This document shows positions 12,243 through 20,254 of a stretch of 64,000 bases of DNA, piece by piece. The DNA lies in contig NZ_JABVEC010000040.1 of the NCBI RefSeq assembly GCF_014323705.1, positions 1 through 64,000 of the forward strand. The letters are read 5' to 3'. Position 1 is the first letter of the stretch. Every line of letters starts with the position of its first letter. The position numbers and the translations under genes were made by a program. The stretch is from Actinomadura alba (GTDB lineage Bacteria > Actinomycetota > Actinomycetes > Streptosporangiales > Streptosporangiaceae). The notes under the pieces were generated by a model, which ran no database searches, was not told the origin of the DNA, and saw only the letters and a list, made by a program, of their open reading frames with translations.

Positions 12243-12497
12243 ATGAGGATTCCGAAGTATATGGCAGTTGTCCTCTCCAGCCTGGCGTTCGCTGGAGGGG
12301 CGGCCTTCGCGACGGCTACGGCGGCTCCTGCGACCGCGGCGGTCACGGCCGTCCCGCACGGTGGTGGCGGCGGTGGTGAAAACTTTGGCGAGGACTTCGT
12401 CGTCGAAGAGGGCGACTTCTTCTTGAACGAGGAGGACGACCCGAACCCGAACAATGAGGAGCGGCGGCACCACCACCACGGCGGCGGCGGAGAGTAA
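12243..12497 (+). CDS. Small secreted acidic/His-tail protein, unit U0
   Basis: 84 residues, an isolated member of the 34-43 kb family. Residues 1-32 are the family signal peptide (MRIPKYMAVVLSSLAFAGGA start, cleavage after PATA). The mature part begins AVTAVPH, then has a Gly run, an acidic segment rich in Glu/Asp/Phe (ENFGEDFVVEEGDFF, NEEDDPNPNNEE) and ends with four His and GGGGE. It has no Cys and no QRIIVINRNNN core. The start is the ATG after AGGGAGGT; a longer frame upstream is leader RNA. It is probably exported by Sec. Function unknown. Confidence 0.82.
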   Translation: MRIPKYMAVVLSSLAFAGGAAFATATAAPATAAVTAVPHGGGGGGENFGEDFVVEEGDFFLNEEDDPNPNNEERRHHHHGGGGE

Positions 12498-12546
12498 GTA
12501 GTAGCGACCTGACTGCGACACGCATGGGGCTATTGCCCGGCAACAG

Positions 12547-12576
12547 GGGTCCCGCGCCATGCGCGCGGGACCCTTT
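12547..12576 (+). terminator. Terminator of unit U0
   Basis: GGGTCCCGCGC/GCGCGGGACCC has perfect 11-bp arms around CATGC and is followed by TTT. It is the same sequence family as the terminators of the array. The remaining bases to 12832 show no gene. Confidence 0.85.
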
Positions 12577-12832
12577 CCTGGCTGCGACTATCAAATGAGA
12601 GATATGTCCACATTGAGACGGGACGCGGTAGGTGCGCTGTGAGATGCCGAGCACGGCCGGCCCGGCGTCGATTCCGTTTTCAGCACATGGCCCGCCTGCT
12701 GCGTGAGGCCCATAAGGTCCGGGGTCCGGTGCGCCGGGGTGCTCCTGGTCAGGGGCGGCTGTAGCAAGATGATTTCGGGGCGGGATAATCCCGGAGAAGA
12801 ACAACTGATCCCGCGAAAAGGAAGCCGGGGCG

Positions 12833-13600
12833 ATGACCGCTCAACAGCTGACCTTGCTCGCCGACGACGGTGTCCGTATCGACGCCGGCCACCTGTCCGC
12901 TCCGCACCGCGGAGCGGACGGCCCGGATCCGGACGGCCTCTGCGTGGTGTTGCTGCATGGTTTCACCTGCCACTGGCGGCAGCCCATGCTGCGCCGGATC
13001 GCGGCGGTGCTGAACCGCACCGGGGGAGTGCTCAGCCTCGACTTCCGCGGGCACGGGCGCTCGGGCGGCCGGTCGACCGTGGGCGACCGCGAGGTACTGG
13101 ACGTCGACGCCGCCGTGGCCCGCGCCCGGGAACTGGGTTACGGGCGGGTCGCCGTGGTGGGCTTCTCGATGGGCGGAGCGGTCGCCGTACGGCACGCCGC
13201 CCTGCACGGCGGCGTCGACGCGGTCGTCTCGGTGAGCGCGCCGGCGCGCTGGTACTACCGGGGAACGGCGATGATGCGCCGGGTGCACTGGGCCATCGAG
13301 CGGCCCTCCGGGCGGCTCGCGGCGCGGGTGGCCCGCGGCACGCGCATCGCGGCCAAGGGCTGGAACCCGGTCCCCGCGGCGCCGCACGAACTCGCGGGCG
13401 GGGTCGCGCCGGTGCCCTTGCTGGTCGTGCACGGCGACGCCGACCCCTTCCTGCCGGTCGAGCACGCGGAGCAACTGTACGGCGCCGCGCGTGAGCCTCG
13501 CGAGCTGTGGATCGAGCCGGGTTTCGGGCATGCCGAGGCGGCCGCCACCCCCGTCCTGATCACGCGGATCGCCGACTGGATCGCGTCGGGGGCGTCCTAG
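12833..13600 (+). CDS. Alpha/beta-fold hydrolase
   Basis: 255 residues with a complete catalytic triad pattern. The nucleophile elbow is GFSMGG (Ser about residue 111), the acid lies in VVHGDADPFLP (about 206) and the histidine in GFGHAE (about 231). The oxyanion region is LLHGFTCHW and the strand-loop LDFRGHGRSGG is typical of the family. It has no signal peptide, so it is cytoplasmic. Substrate unknown; esterase or lipase-type activity is the usual assignment. It stands alone between U0 and an ankyrin gene, with a GGAAG ribosome site before the ATG. Confidence 0.9.
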   Translation: MTAQQLTLLADDGVRIDAGHLSAPHRGADGPDPDGLCVVLLHGFTCHWRQPMLRRIAAVLNRTGGVLSLDFRGHGRSGGRSTVGDREVLDVDAAVARARELGYGRVAVVGFSMGGAVAVRHAALHGGVDAVVSVSAPARWYYRGTAMMRRVHWAIERPSGRLAARVARGTRIAAKGWNPVPAAPHELAGGVAPVPLLVVHGDADPFLPVEHAEQLYGAAREPRELWIEPGFGHAEAAATPVLITRIADWIASGAS

Positions 13601-13750
13601 TCCATTGCGGAAAAGGCCTGGTGGATCACCCGGTGGAGCCTCCACCCGGGACGGCGCCGGCCCGCCCCGACGCAGGAATCTCACTAGAAGTCAGAGCGAA
13701 TTGACAGAAACTGGCGACGTGCGGGCGGGCTTCGGCGGACAATAGAGGTC

Positions 13751-14149
13751 ATGCCAGGGAGCCACGACCTATATGCCGCCGCCGCGTTGAACGAGGCGGA
13801 CCGGCTTCGCGAACTTCTCGCTCAGGGCGCCGATCCCAATCAGTGCGACGAAGACGGTTTCACCCCGCTCCACCTCGCCTGCCAGGAATGGTCGGTGGAC
13901 GCCGTCCGGGTGCTGATCGCCGCGGGGGCGTCCGTCGACGCGACGACCGAGAGCGGTTACACCCCGCTGATCCTCGCGACCTTCCGGGCCGACGGGCGTG
14001 ACGAGGTCATCGAGATGCTCCGCATGGCCGGTGCCGACCTGCGGCGTGCCGACGTGCACGGTCACACCCCGCTCGACATCGCCAGGCTGACCCGCGACTA
14101 CAGCCTGGAGTGGAAGCTGCTCTGCGAGGCCACCGAGGACCGGAGCTGA
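13751..14149 (+). CDS. Ankyrin-repeat protein
   Basis: 132 residues made almost wholly of ankyrin repeats: ALNEADRLRELLAQGADPNQ, DGFTPLHLACQEWSVDAVRV, SGYTPLILATFRADGRDEVI and HGHTPLDIARLTRDYS. These repeats make a protein-binding surface without catalytic residues. AGAGGTC precedes the ATG. The gene ends 10 bp before the stop of the convergent MFS gene. Partner unknown; no signal peptide, so cytoplasmic. Confidence 0.9.
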   Translation: MPGSHDLYAAAALNEADRLRELLAQGADPNQCDEDGFTPLHLACQEWSVDAVRVLIAAGASVDATTESGYTPLILATFRADGRDEVIEMLRMAGADLRRADVHGHTPLDIARLTRDYSLEWKLLCEATEDRS

Positions 14150-14159
14150 CGCCGGGCGC

Positions 14160-15422
14160 TCAGCCGCTCAGCCGCCCGGCACGGGCGGGGGTGCCGTCGC
14201 CCGCCCGCACCGCCCGGAGCTCCGCGGCGCGGCGCTCCCGTGCCCGGCCGGTCAGCAGGTGCCCGGCGGCGGCCAGCACGCCGAGCACGCCGCAGATCAG
14301 CCAGTGCCGGTCGCCGAGCCGCTGCAGGCCGACGCCGCCCAGGGCGGGCGCGATGAAGCCGGCCAGCGGGAAGGTCAGGTAGAAGACCCCCTGGTAGCGC
14401 CCGCGCAGGTCGGCGGGCGACAGCTCGGCGATGATCTCGGCGTTGGGCGGGGCGGCGGCCATGGATCCGATCGTCCAGATCACCGCCGCGACGACGTACA
14501 GCGGCACGGCGTCGGCGAAGGCGACCAGCGTGAAGCCGACGGCGAGCAGCGCGTTCGCGGTGGCCAGCACGACCGCCTTGCTCCGGGTGCCGATGAGCCG
14601 GGGTACGAAGAGCTGCCCGGCGACGATCAGACCGCCCGCGAACGCCATCAGCGCGCCGTACGCCGACGGGCCCAGCCCGTCCGCCTTCATCGCCAGCGGC
14701 AGGATCGTCGAGGTCTGGCTGCTGAGGACGGCCAGCAGCAGGGTCAGGCCGACGAACGGCAGGAAGAACCGGTCGGTGAGCGCGGTGTGCAGCCCACGCC
14801 TGCCCGGTGGCGGGAGTGCCGTCCCCGCCGTGGCGGCGCGCGGCGGTAGCGTCTCGGGCACGCGCAGCAGGAAGACGAGGAACGTCGCGAACGTGGCGGC
14901 CCCGTCGACCACGAACAGCAGCGTGAAACTGGCCTCGGCGAGCAGCCCGGCCAGCAGTGCGGCTGCGGCCGTGCCGAGGTTGAAGGCCCAGAACTGCAGG
15001 TTGAACGCTCGCGTGCGGTCGTGTTCCGGCACCACGTCGACGATCGCCGCCACCATCGCCGGGCCGGCCATCGTCTGCGCCGCGCCGAGCAGACAGCTGA
15101 TCACGGCGATGGCCGGCAACCACGACACGAAGGCGAGCGTGAACATCAGCGCGGACGCGGCGGCATGGCAGGCCAGCAGGGTGCGGCGGCGTCCCCACCG
15201 ATCGGCGAGCACCCCGCCGGCCAGGACGCCGACGGCGCCGCCGAGACCGTTCAGCCCCACCACGGCTCCGGCCGCGGTCGGGTCGAGCCCGCGGGTGTTC
15301 ACGAGGTACAGCGACAGGAACAGGATGCCGAAGCCGCCGACCTTGTTGACCAGCATGCCGGTCCACAGGTACCAGTACGTGCCGGGCAACCCGTTGAGGT
15401 TCGACCGCATCCAGCCCCGCAC
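14160..15422 (-). CDS. MFS transporter
   Basis: 420 residues with about twelve membrane segments. The MFS motif A is clear in GVLADRWGRRRTLL (about residues 70-83), and the second half has the related RLIGTRSKAV loop. It resembles drug-efflux MFS members. The GTG at 15422 has AGGGAGA ten bases upstream and is preferred; the ATG at 15410 is the alternative. Upstream lie a 24-bp tandem repeat and a palindrome, so expression is probably regulated. Substrate unknown. Confidence 0.9.
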   Translation of the reverse strand: MRGWMRSNLNGLPGTYWYLWTGMLVNKVGGFGILFLSLYLVNTRGLDPTAAGAVVGLNGLGGAVGVLAGGVLADRWGRRRTLLACHAAASALMFTLAFVSWLPAIAVISCLLGAAQTMAGPAMVAAIVDVVPEHDRTRAFNLQFWAFNLGTAAAALLAGLLAEASFTLLFVVDGAATFATFLVFLLRVPETLPPRAATAGTALPPPGRRGLHTALTDRFFLPFVGLTLLLAVLSSQTSTILPLAMKADGLGPSAYGALMAFAGGLIVAGQLFVPRLIGTRSKAVVLATANALLAVGFTLVAFADAVPLYVVAAVIWTIGSMAAAPPNAEIIAELSPADLRGRYQGVFYLTFPLAGFIAPALGGVGLQRLGDRHWLICGVLGVLAAAGHLLTGRARERRAAELRAVRAGDGTPARAGRLSG

Positions 15423-15440
15423 TCGTACCCGTCTCCCTGT

Positions 15441-15488
15441 AGGCGCGTCTCTCTGTAAAGAAACAGGCGCGTCTCTCTGTTAAGAAAC
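15441..15488. repeat. 24-bp tandem repeat upstream of the MFS gene
   Basis: Two adjacent 24-bp copies begin AGGCGCGTCTCTCTGTWAAG and differ at one base. A partial third copy (CGTCTCCCTGT) lies nearer the gene. They fall in the MFS leader and could be stacked regulator sites or RNA elements. Confidence 0.75.
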
Positions 15489-15506
15489 CTCACTGATATT
15501 AGTGAG
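15489..15506. promoter_or_regulatory. Palindromic operator candidate, MFS promoter
   Basis: CTCACT-gatatt-AGTGAG is a perfect 6+6 inverted repeat. Read on the minus strand its centre, TAATAT, could be a -10 element for the MFS gene, which makes this a plausible repressor site. Confidence 0.5.
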
Positions 15507-15555
15507 TTCGCTCCGCCGGTGGGAGAGCGGGTGCGCGCTCGAGAGCGGCCGCGGG

Positions 15556-17316
15556 CTACCGGCCGCCCCCGCCGGCGGAGGAGCCCGAGGGGCGGGCGGA
15601 ACCGGCGCGGGCCGATGACGGGGACGCGGGCGAGCGATACCGGTCTCTGCCGAGCAGATCCCGCGCGAACGCCAGGACGCCGGAGCTCCCGGTGAACCAC
15701 GGCACCGGGGGACCCTCGCTGCCGATCGCCGTCATCGGGTACGACCACGTTCCGAGGGCGATGGCGTACGGCAGGTGAGCGGTGATCCGGCCGGCGTCGT
15801 GCGCGGGCGAGCTCTTCAGCCGGCCGAGATGACCGCGATGGCCGGCCAGCCGGCGCAGCAGGCCGCGGCCGGGCCGCGTCCATCTCGGCTCGGCGTGCCA
15901 TGCCGGCACCGAGGCCACAACACAGATGAGCGCCGTCGTGAAGCCCGCCGCCATGACCGCGAACGGCGGCTGACCGGCGCCGAGATACCTCGGCCCCATG
16001 GCCACGGCGGTGTGCAACGGCCACATGGCCACGACGGCCGCCGCCACCGCGCAGAGGACCAGGAGCGTCGAACGCCCGGCGCGCAGGACGCGACGAGGCT
16101 CGTGCAACCAGCGATGGTCGCGTGCGTCCTCGGTCAGATCGTCCTTCGCCTTCCGGAGCGCGCTGTCGTCGTCGGCGAGTTCCTGGAAGGTGAGCGTCTC
16201 TCCGGCGGCGAAGAGGCCGGTGAGAAGTGCCCTCTCGTATCCGGCCAGGTCGTCGCGCGGCGCGTCCTGTGCGGTGAGCGTCCAGCGCGGAGTGTCCCCG
16301 GTCCGCCTCGGGGGCCCGGTGGCGGTGACCTCGTCGATGCGCAGATGCCCGCGGGCGGCCAGGTCGATCAGAGTGGCCGCCACGTGCTCGTCTTGCGCTG
16401 CCCGTGCCCAGATCACTCCGGCCTGGCCGGGGCGCAGGCCCTCGGGGGGCTCGTCGTGCCCGGGCCGCAGCACCCTGCGCTCCGCGAAGCGCAGGTAGCC
16501 GAAGCGCAGAAGGGACGTCCAGAGCGACAGGATGAGGCAGGCCGCGAGGGTCCCCGTCAAGACCGGCCAACCGGTCCAGGCGTACGGCCCGTGGCGGGGC
16601 GGCGGCACCGTGACGCTCCCCTTGCCGAACCGCACGGTGAGATTCATGGTCTGGGTCATATCGGCCATGTGGTCCAGCGCGTTCATCCGCGCCGTGACGG
16701 TGCCGCCGCTCCGTTCGATGCGGTCGCACCGACCGCGACCGCAGGACGCGCCGATGATCCCGGGAGCTCTGACCCGGACCGTGATGTTCCGCACCGTGAC
16801 GTCCCGGTCGAGTCCGACGAAGTCGCGTCGAAGCTCGTCATGATCGCGTCCGGCGGTCAGCACGTGGCCCAGGTCGTAGTCCAGGACGTAGGTGCGCACA
16901 CCGCCGGCGGTGCCGCCCGGATCGCCGATGGCGACCACGGCGACGTTGTCCCGCTCCGTCACCCGGGCCGGCAGGGGGACGCCCTCTGGGGTGGCCGCGC
17001 GGACACCGCTGACGGGGTAGTAGCGGTGGCGCAGGAAGCCCCGGCTCCGCCGCGGGATGTCACGCTCGACGCCGGGCCCGTGGTCCCGCCCGAAGTCGTA
17101 CGTGATGGTCTCGCGGACGTGCACGCCGCCGTCGCCGCGGACGTCGGCCATGATGTCCAGGCGGTTGATCCGCACCCCGTCGTCCGCCCGCGCAGCAGGT
17201 GCGCCGTTCCACGCCATCGCGCACACCGCCCACGCGAGCACCGCCGCGACGACGACCGCGGCCGATCGCACACCCCGGCGCACGCCCCATCGAAGGGCCG
17301 CGTCAGCGTCCGCCAT
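15556..17316 (-). CDS. DUF2207 family membrane protein
   Basis: 586 residues. An N-terminal signal/anchor segment (about 18-36) precedes a beta-rich extracellular domain (INRLDIMADVRGDGGVHVRE, ITYDFG, RGFLRHRYYPVSGV) typical of DUF2207. Two or three membrane segments follow (about 250-270, 410-450), then a cytoplasmic region and a Ser/Gly/Arg-rich tail ending SAGGGGR. The family is widespread in actinobacteria with no firm function. GAGGTGGAG precedes the ATG. It lies upstream of the MFS gene on the same strand but 130 bp away, so co-transcription is uncertain. Confidence 0.82.
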   Translation of the reverse strand: MADADAALRWGVRRGVRSAAVVVAAVLAWAVCAMAWNGAPAARADDGVRINRLDIMADVRGDGGVHVRETITYDFGRDHGPGVERDIPRRSRGFLRHRYYPVSGVRAATPEGVPLPARVTERDNVAVVAIGDPGGTAGGVRTYVLDYDLGHVLTAGRDHDELRRDFVGLDRDVTVRNITVRVRAPGIIGASCGRGRCDRIERSGGTVTARMNALDHMADMTQTMNLTVRFGKGSVTVPPPRHGPYAWTGWPVLTGTLAACLILSLWTSLLRFGYLRFAERRVLRPGHDEPPEGLRPGQAGVIWARAAQDEHVAATLIDLAARGHLRIDEVTATGPPRRTGDTPRWTLTAQDAPRDDLAGYERALLTGLFAAGETLTFQELADDDSALRKAKDDLTEDARDHRWLHEPRRVLRAGRSTLLVLCAVAAAVVAMWPLHTAVAMGPRYLGAGQPPFAVMAAGFTTALICVVASVPAWHAEPRWTRPGRGLLRRLAGHRGHLGRLKSSPAHDAGRITAHLPYAIALGTWSYPMTAIGSEGPPVPWFTGSSGVLAFARDLLGRDRYRSPASPSSARAGSARPSGSSAGGGGR

Positions 17317-17358
17317 GCGGAGACTCCACCTCGCTTCCGTCCGGTCCGGCGAACGCGG

Positions 17359-18267
17359 TCAGCCCAGCAGGGACTTCAGGAAGGTCCGGGTGCGGACGGC
17401 GTCGTCGCCCCGGGAGAAGTCACCGGCGACGAAGTCGGTGACCCCTGCCGAGGCGAGGTCCTCGATCTGCTCGCGGACGGTGTCCTCGTCGCCGACGATG
17501 GCGAGGTCGGCCGGCCCGGCCGCGCCCTCACGGTCCATCATCGCGCGGTAGGACGGCAGCCGCCCGTAGACCTCGAAGATCTTGGCGGCGGCGGCCCGGG
17601 CGGCGTCGGGGTCGCCCGTCACGCAGACGGGCAGGACGCAGATCACGCGCGGCGCGGGCCGGCCCGCGGCCTCGGCGGCCGCGGTGATCGTCGGGACGAT
17701 GTGCTCGCGGATGGTCCTGGGCCCGGTCATCCAGAGCACGGTGCCGTCCGCCTGCGCGCCGGCGAGTTCGAGCATCTTCGGGCCCAGTGCGGCCAGCACC
17801 ACGGGGACCCGTTCCGGGTTGGGGACGGACAGCGTGATCTCGGCGCGCATGGTCTCGCCCGTGAAGGATGCGGGCCGCCCGTCGAGCAGCGGCAGCAGGA
17901 TCGACAGGAACTCCCGCACGTGCCGGAGCGGCCGGTCGAAGTCGTAGCCGTACAAGCCCTCCATGCTGATCTTGTGCGAAGGTCCGACGCCCAGGGTGAG
18001 CCGGCCGTCGAGGGCCAGGGCCGCGGTGCGGGCCTGCTGCGCGAGGGCGGCCGGATGGCGCGGGTAGGTCGGTACGACCGCGGTGCCGAGCTCGATGCCC
18101 GGCACCTGATGGCCCGCGACGGCCAGTGCGGTCAGCGCGTCGAGCCCGAAGATGTTGCTCTTCCACGCCGAGGCGAAGCCGTCGTCGGCCGCGCGCGCGA
18201 TCTCGTCCCGTAGCGCCCTGATGGCGCCGGGGCCGGAGGGTTCGCTGAGTGATAGTCCGATACGCAT
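17359..18267 (-). CDS. LLM-class flavin/F420-dependent oxidoreductase
   Basis: 302 residues of the luciferase-like monooxygenase TIM barrel: MRIGLSLSEPSG strand 1, GIELGTAVVPTYPRHPAALA, LTLGVGPSHK and PVVLAALGPKMLELAGAQAD. The last block is typical of the actinobacterial F420-dependent LLM subfamily. Substrate unknown. The ATG lies nine bases after the stop of the mycothiol-type gene upstream, so the two probably form an operon. Confidence 0.88.
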   Translation of the reverse strand: MRIGLSLSEPSGPGAIRALRDEIARAADDGFASAWKSNIFGLDALTALAVAGHQVPGIELGTAVVPTYPRHPAALAQQARTAALALDGRLTLGVGPSHKISMEGLYGYDFDRPLRHVREFLSILLPLLDGRPASFTGETMRAEITLSVPNPERVPVVLAALGPKMLELAGAQADGTVLWMTGPRTIREHIVPTITAAAEAAGRPAPRVICVLPVCVTGDPDAARAAAAKIFEVYGRLPSYRAMMDREGAAGPADLAIVGDEDTVREQIEDLASAGVTDFVAGDFSRGDDAVRTRTFLKSLLG

Positions 18268-18276
18268 GCGGTGACT

Positions 18277-18918
18277 CTAACCTGAACCGGATTCGGTCAG
18301 CCTCGCTCGCAGCACGGCCGTGCCGTCGCCGCGCAGTTCGGCCAGTCCCGCCGGGCGTCCGCAGATGGACAGCAGCAACGCCTCGGCCGGGCCGCGCACC
18401 AGGGCGCCCTCGCCGTGCGACCAGTCCAGGTCCGTGGCGTCGAAGGCCAGCCCGTGCAGCCTGCCACTGGTCACGAACCCCCTGGCCCTGGTCTCGGTCA
18501 GGAAGCGCAGAGACAGGGTGATGCGCTCTTCACTGAACTCGCGGTCGATGCCGAGCGGCCGGCGGATGTCCTGCCCGTGCACGAGCAGGTCGGTCAGCGG
18601 CGCCTCGGGGCCCATGCCGGGCAGCTTGAACCGGTGCTCGGCGTTGCGGCGCAGGGAGCCGGCGAGTTCGGTGAGCGGCCGGGCGGAGTGCCTGGCGGTG
18701 AGCCGGCGATTGGCCCGGTCGAAGTCGCCGCGAGCGGTGAGCAGTGCGAGCGCGAGAGCGGGCGGACCGGTCTCGAGCGGCATGACCAGGTGGGCGGCCA
18801 CGTCCTGCACGGACCATCCGGTGCACAGGCTGGGCTTGCGCGCCTGTTCGGGGGTCAGCTCGTCGAGTACGTCGGCCAGTGCGCGGCGCTCGTTCGCGAT
18901 TATCTCGTAGACCCGCAT
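18277..18918 (-). CDS. Maleylpyruvate isomerase-family (DinB/MDMPI) protein
   Basis: 213 residues from the ATG at 18918 (MRVYEIIANERRALADVLDE). The four-helix MDMPI N-terminal domain shows CTGWSVQDVAAHLV, with the His of the metal-binding set, and DLLVHGQDIRRPLG. Residues about 140-210 form the C-terminal domain. In this family mycothiol-dependent isomerisation of maleylpyruvate is known for one member; most are unassigned mycothiol-linked enzymes. An upstream in-frame ATG at 18966 has no ribosome site. Confidence 0.82.
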   Translation of the reverse strand: MRVYEIIANERRALADVLDELTPEQARKPSLCTGWSVQDVAAHLVMPLETGPPALALALLTARGDFDRANRRLTARHSARPLTELAGSLRRNAEHRFKLPGMGPEAPLTDLLVHGQDIRRPLGIDREFSEERITLSLRFLTETRARGFVTSGRLHGLAFDATDLDWSHGEGALVRGPAEALLLSICGRPAGLAELRGDGTAVLRARLTESGSG

Positions 18919-18964
18919 TGTGCGACCGTACCGCTGCGAGCGGTCACAGCTCTGTACCGAATTC

Positions 18965-19008
18965 AACGGCTCGTCCCGTGGTGGGGGAACGGCTCGTCCC
19001 GTGGTGGG
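18965..19008. repeat. Short tandem duplication
   Basis: AACGGCTCGTCCCGTGGTGG occurs twice with a 23-bp period, between the MDMPI gene and the cobalamin riboswitch. It is non-coding. No function is evident. Confidence 0.7.
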
Positions 19009-19099
19009 TGACGTGCGAGCCGAGCACGGCCTGCTGTCGGATGCGAACGAGCCGGGGGATCGAGGGTGATGGCCAGGCGTGAGATTTGCGGGTTATTGG

Positions 19100-19240
19100 T
19101 CCATGCCAGGCGATATGTAGGCTCCTGGTAGCCTGCTCCCTGCGCGTCGTGAAGCGAAGTGCCGGTGCGAGTCCGGCCGCTGTCCCGCAACTGCCATGCT
19201 CCGTTCGGAGACGAGCCAGGTCGCCTTCATGTGCGCCGAC
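19100..19240 (+). ncRNA. Cobalamin (B12) riboswitch
   Basis: The conserved core is clear: GAAGC-GAAGTGCCGGTGCGAGTCCGGC (split here at 19151-19175), then CGCTGTCCCGCAACTG (19178-19193), and GAGCCAGGTCGCC (19213-19225), which is the B12-box end. An upstream AGGCTCCTGGTAGCCT hairpin fits the peripheral stem. It precedes a B12 transport operon by about 70 bp, where GCCCT/AGGGC (about 19252) may belong to the expression platform. Binding of adenosylcobalamin should reduce btuFCD-cbiZ expression. The outer limits are approximate. Confidence 0.93.
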
Positions 19241-19311
19241 GATATCCGCCCTCGTGGGAAGGGCGTCCGTCCTGACGGGTCTCGCGCTTCCCTGCGACCA
19301 TGGAGGTCCTG

Positions 19312-20244
19312 TTGAGACCCGTACGCGCCGTGTGTGCGCTTCTGGTGTTGTGCGTCATGACGCTGTCCGGTTGCGGCCGGTCCGACACCTCCGACACCGC
19401 GGCCGGTCCCGCCGCCCGCGCGACGCCCGTCGTCATCGACGCGGGCAACGGAAAGATCACTATCCCGGCCACCCCCAAGCGGATCGTGGCGCTGTCGCCG
19501 ACCGCGACCGAGATCCTGTTCGCCATCGGCGCGGGCCCGCAGGTCGTGGCGGTCGACGACCAGTCCAACCACCCGGCGAACGCCCCGAAGAGCAAGCTGT
19601 CGGGCTTCAAGCCCAACGCCGAGGCGGTCATCGGCCACAAGCCCGACCTGGTCGTGCTGGCGAGCGACATCGGCGGCATCGTCAAGGACCTGGAGAAGGT
19701 CGGGATCCCGGTGCTGCTGGAACCGTCGGCCGTGAAGATCGAGGACACCTACGACCAGATCGCCGACCTCGGCCGGGCCACCGGCCATGCCGGTGCGGCC
19801 ACCACGCTCGCGCAGGGCATGCGGCAGCAGATCGAGGCGACCGTCAAGGCCGCGCCGCAGGCCGGCGGCCTCACCTACTACCACGAGCTCGGCGAGTCTC
19901 TGCACTCCGCGACCTCGAAGACCTTCATCGGTCAGGTCTACGCCCTGTTCGGCCTTCGGAACATCGCCGACCGGGCCGACGAGCGGGGCGACGGCTATCC
20001 GCAGCTGTCCCCGGAGTACCTGCTCAAAGCCGATCCGGATCTCATCTTCCTGGCCGACACCAAGTGCTGCGGCCAGTCCGCGGACACGGTGGCCGGGCGG
20101 ACCGGCTGGGACGGCCTGGCGGCCGTGAAGAACGAGAACGTCGTGCCGCTCGACGACGACGTCGCCTCCCGCTGGGGCCCGCGGCTGGTCGACCTCGTGA
20201 AGGCCGTCGGCGCCGCCGTGCAGAAGGCGGCGGCGCGGCAGTGA
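19312..20244 (+). CDS. btuF: Cobalamin-binding lipoprotein BtuF
   Basis: 310 residues from a TTG at 19312, which has GGAGG five bases upstream; the ATG at 19300 overlaps that ribosome site and lacks its own. The N-terminus is a lipoprotein signal (VCALLVLCVMTLSGC), with lipid attachment expected at the Cys. The Peripla_BP_2 fold shows PKRIVALSPTATEILFAIGA and HKPDLVVLASD near the N-terminus and DPDLIFLADTKCCGQS later. Located after a B12 riboswitch and before a permease and ATPase, it should capture corrinoids outside the membrane for uptake. Confidence 0.93.
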   Translation: MRPVRAVCALLVLCVMTLSGCGRSDTSDTAAGPAARATPVVIDAGNGKITIPATPKRIVALSPTATEILFAIGAGPQVVAVDDQSNHPANAPKSKLSGFKPNAEAVIGHKPDLVVLASDIGGIVKDLEKVGIPVLLEPSAVKIEDTYDQIADLGRATGHAGAATTLAQGMRQQIEATVKAAPQAGGLTYYHELGESLHSATSKTFIGQVYALFGLRNIADRADERGDGYPQLSPEYLLKADPDLIFLADTKCCGQSADTVAGRTGWDGLAAVKNENVVPLDDDVASRWGPRLVDLVKAVGAAVQKAAARQ

Positions 20245-20254
20245 ACGCGGGCAC

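Noticed and set aside
15775..18213. An 812-codon + strand frame
   Set aside because: It runs antisense through the DUF2207 and LLM oxidoreductase genes and has no recognisable motifs.
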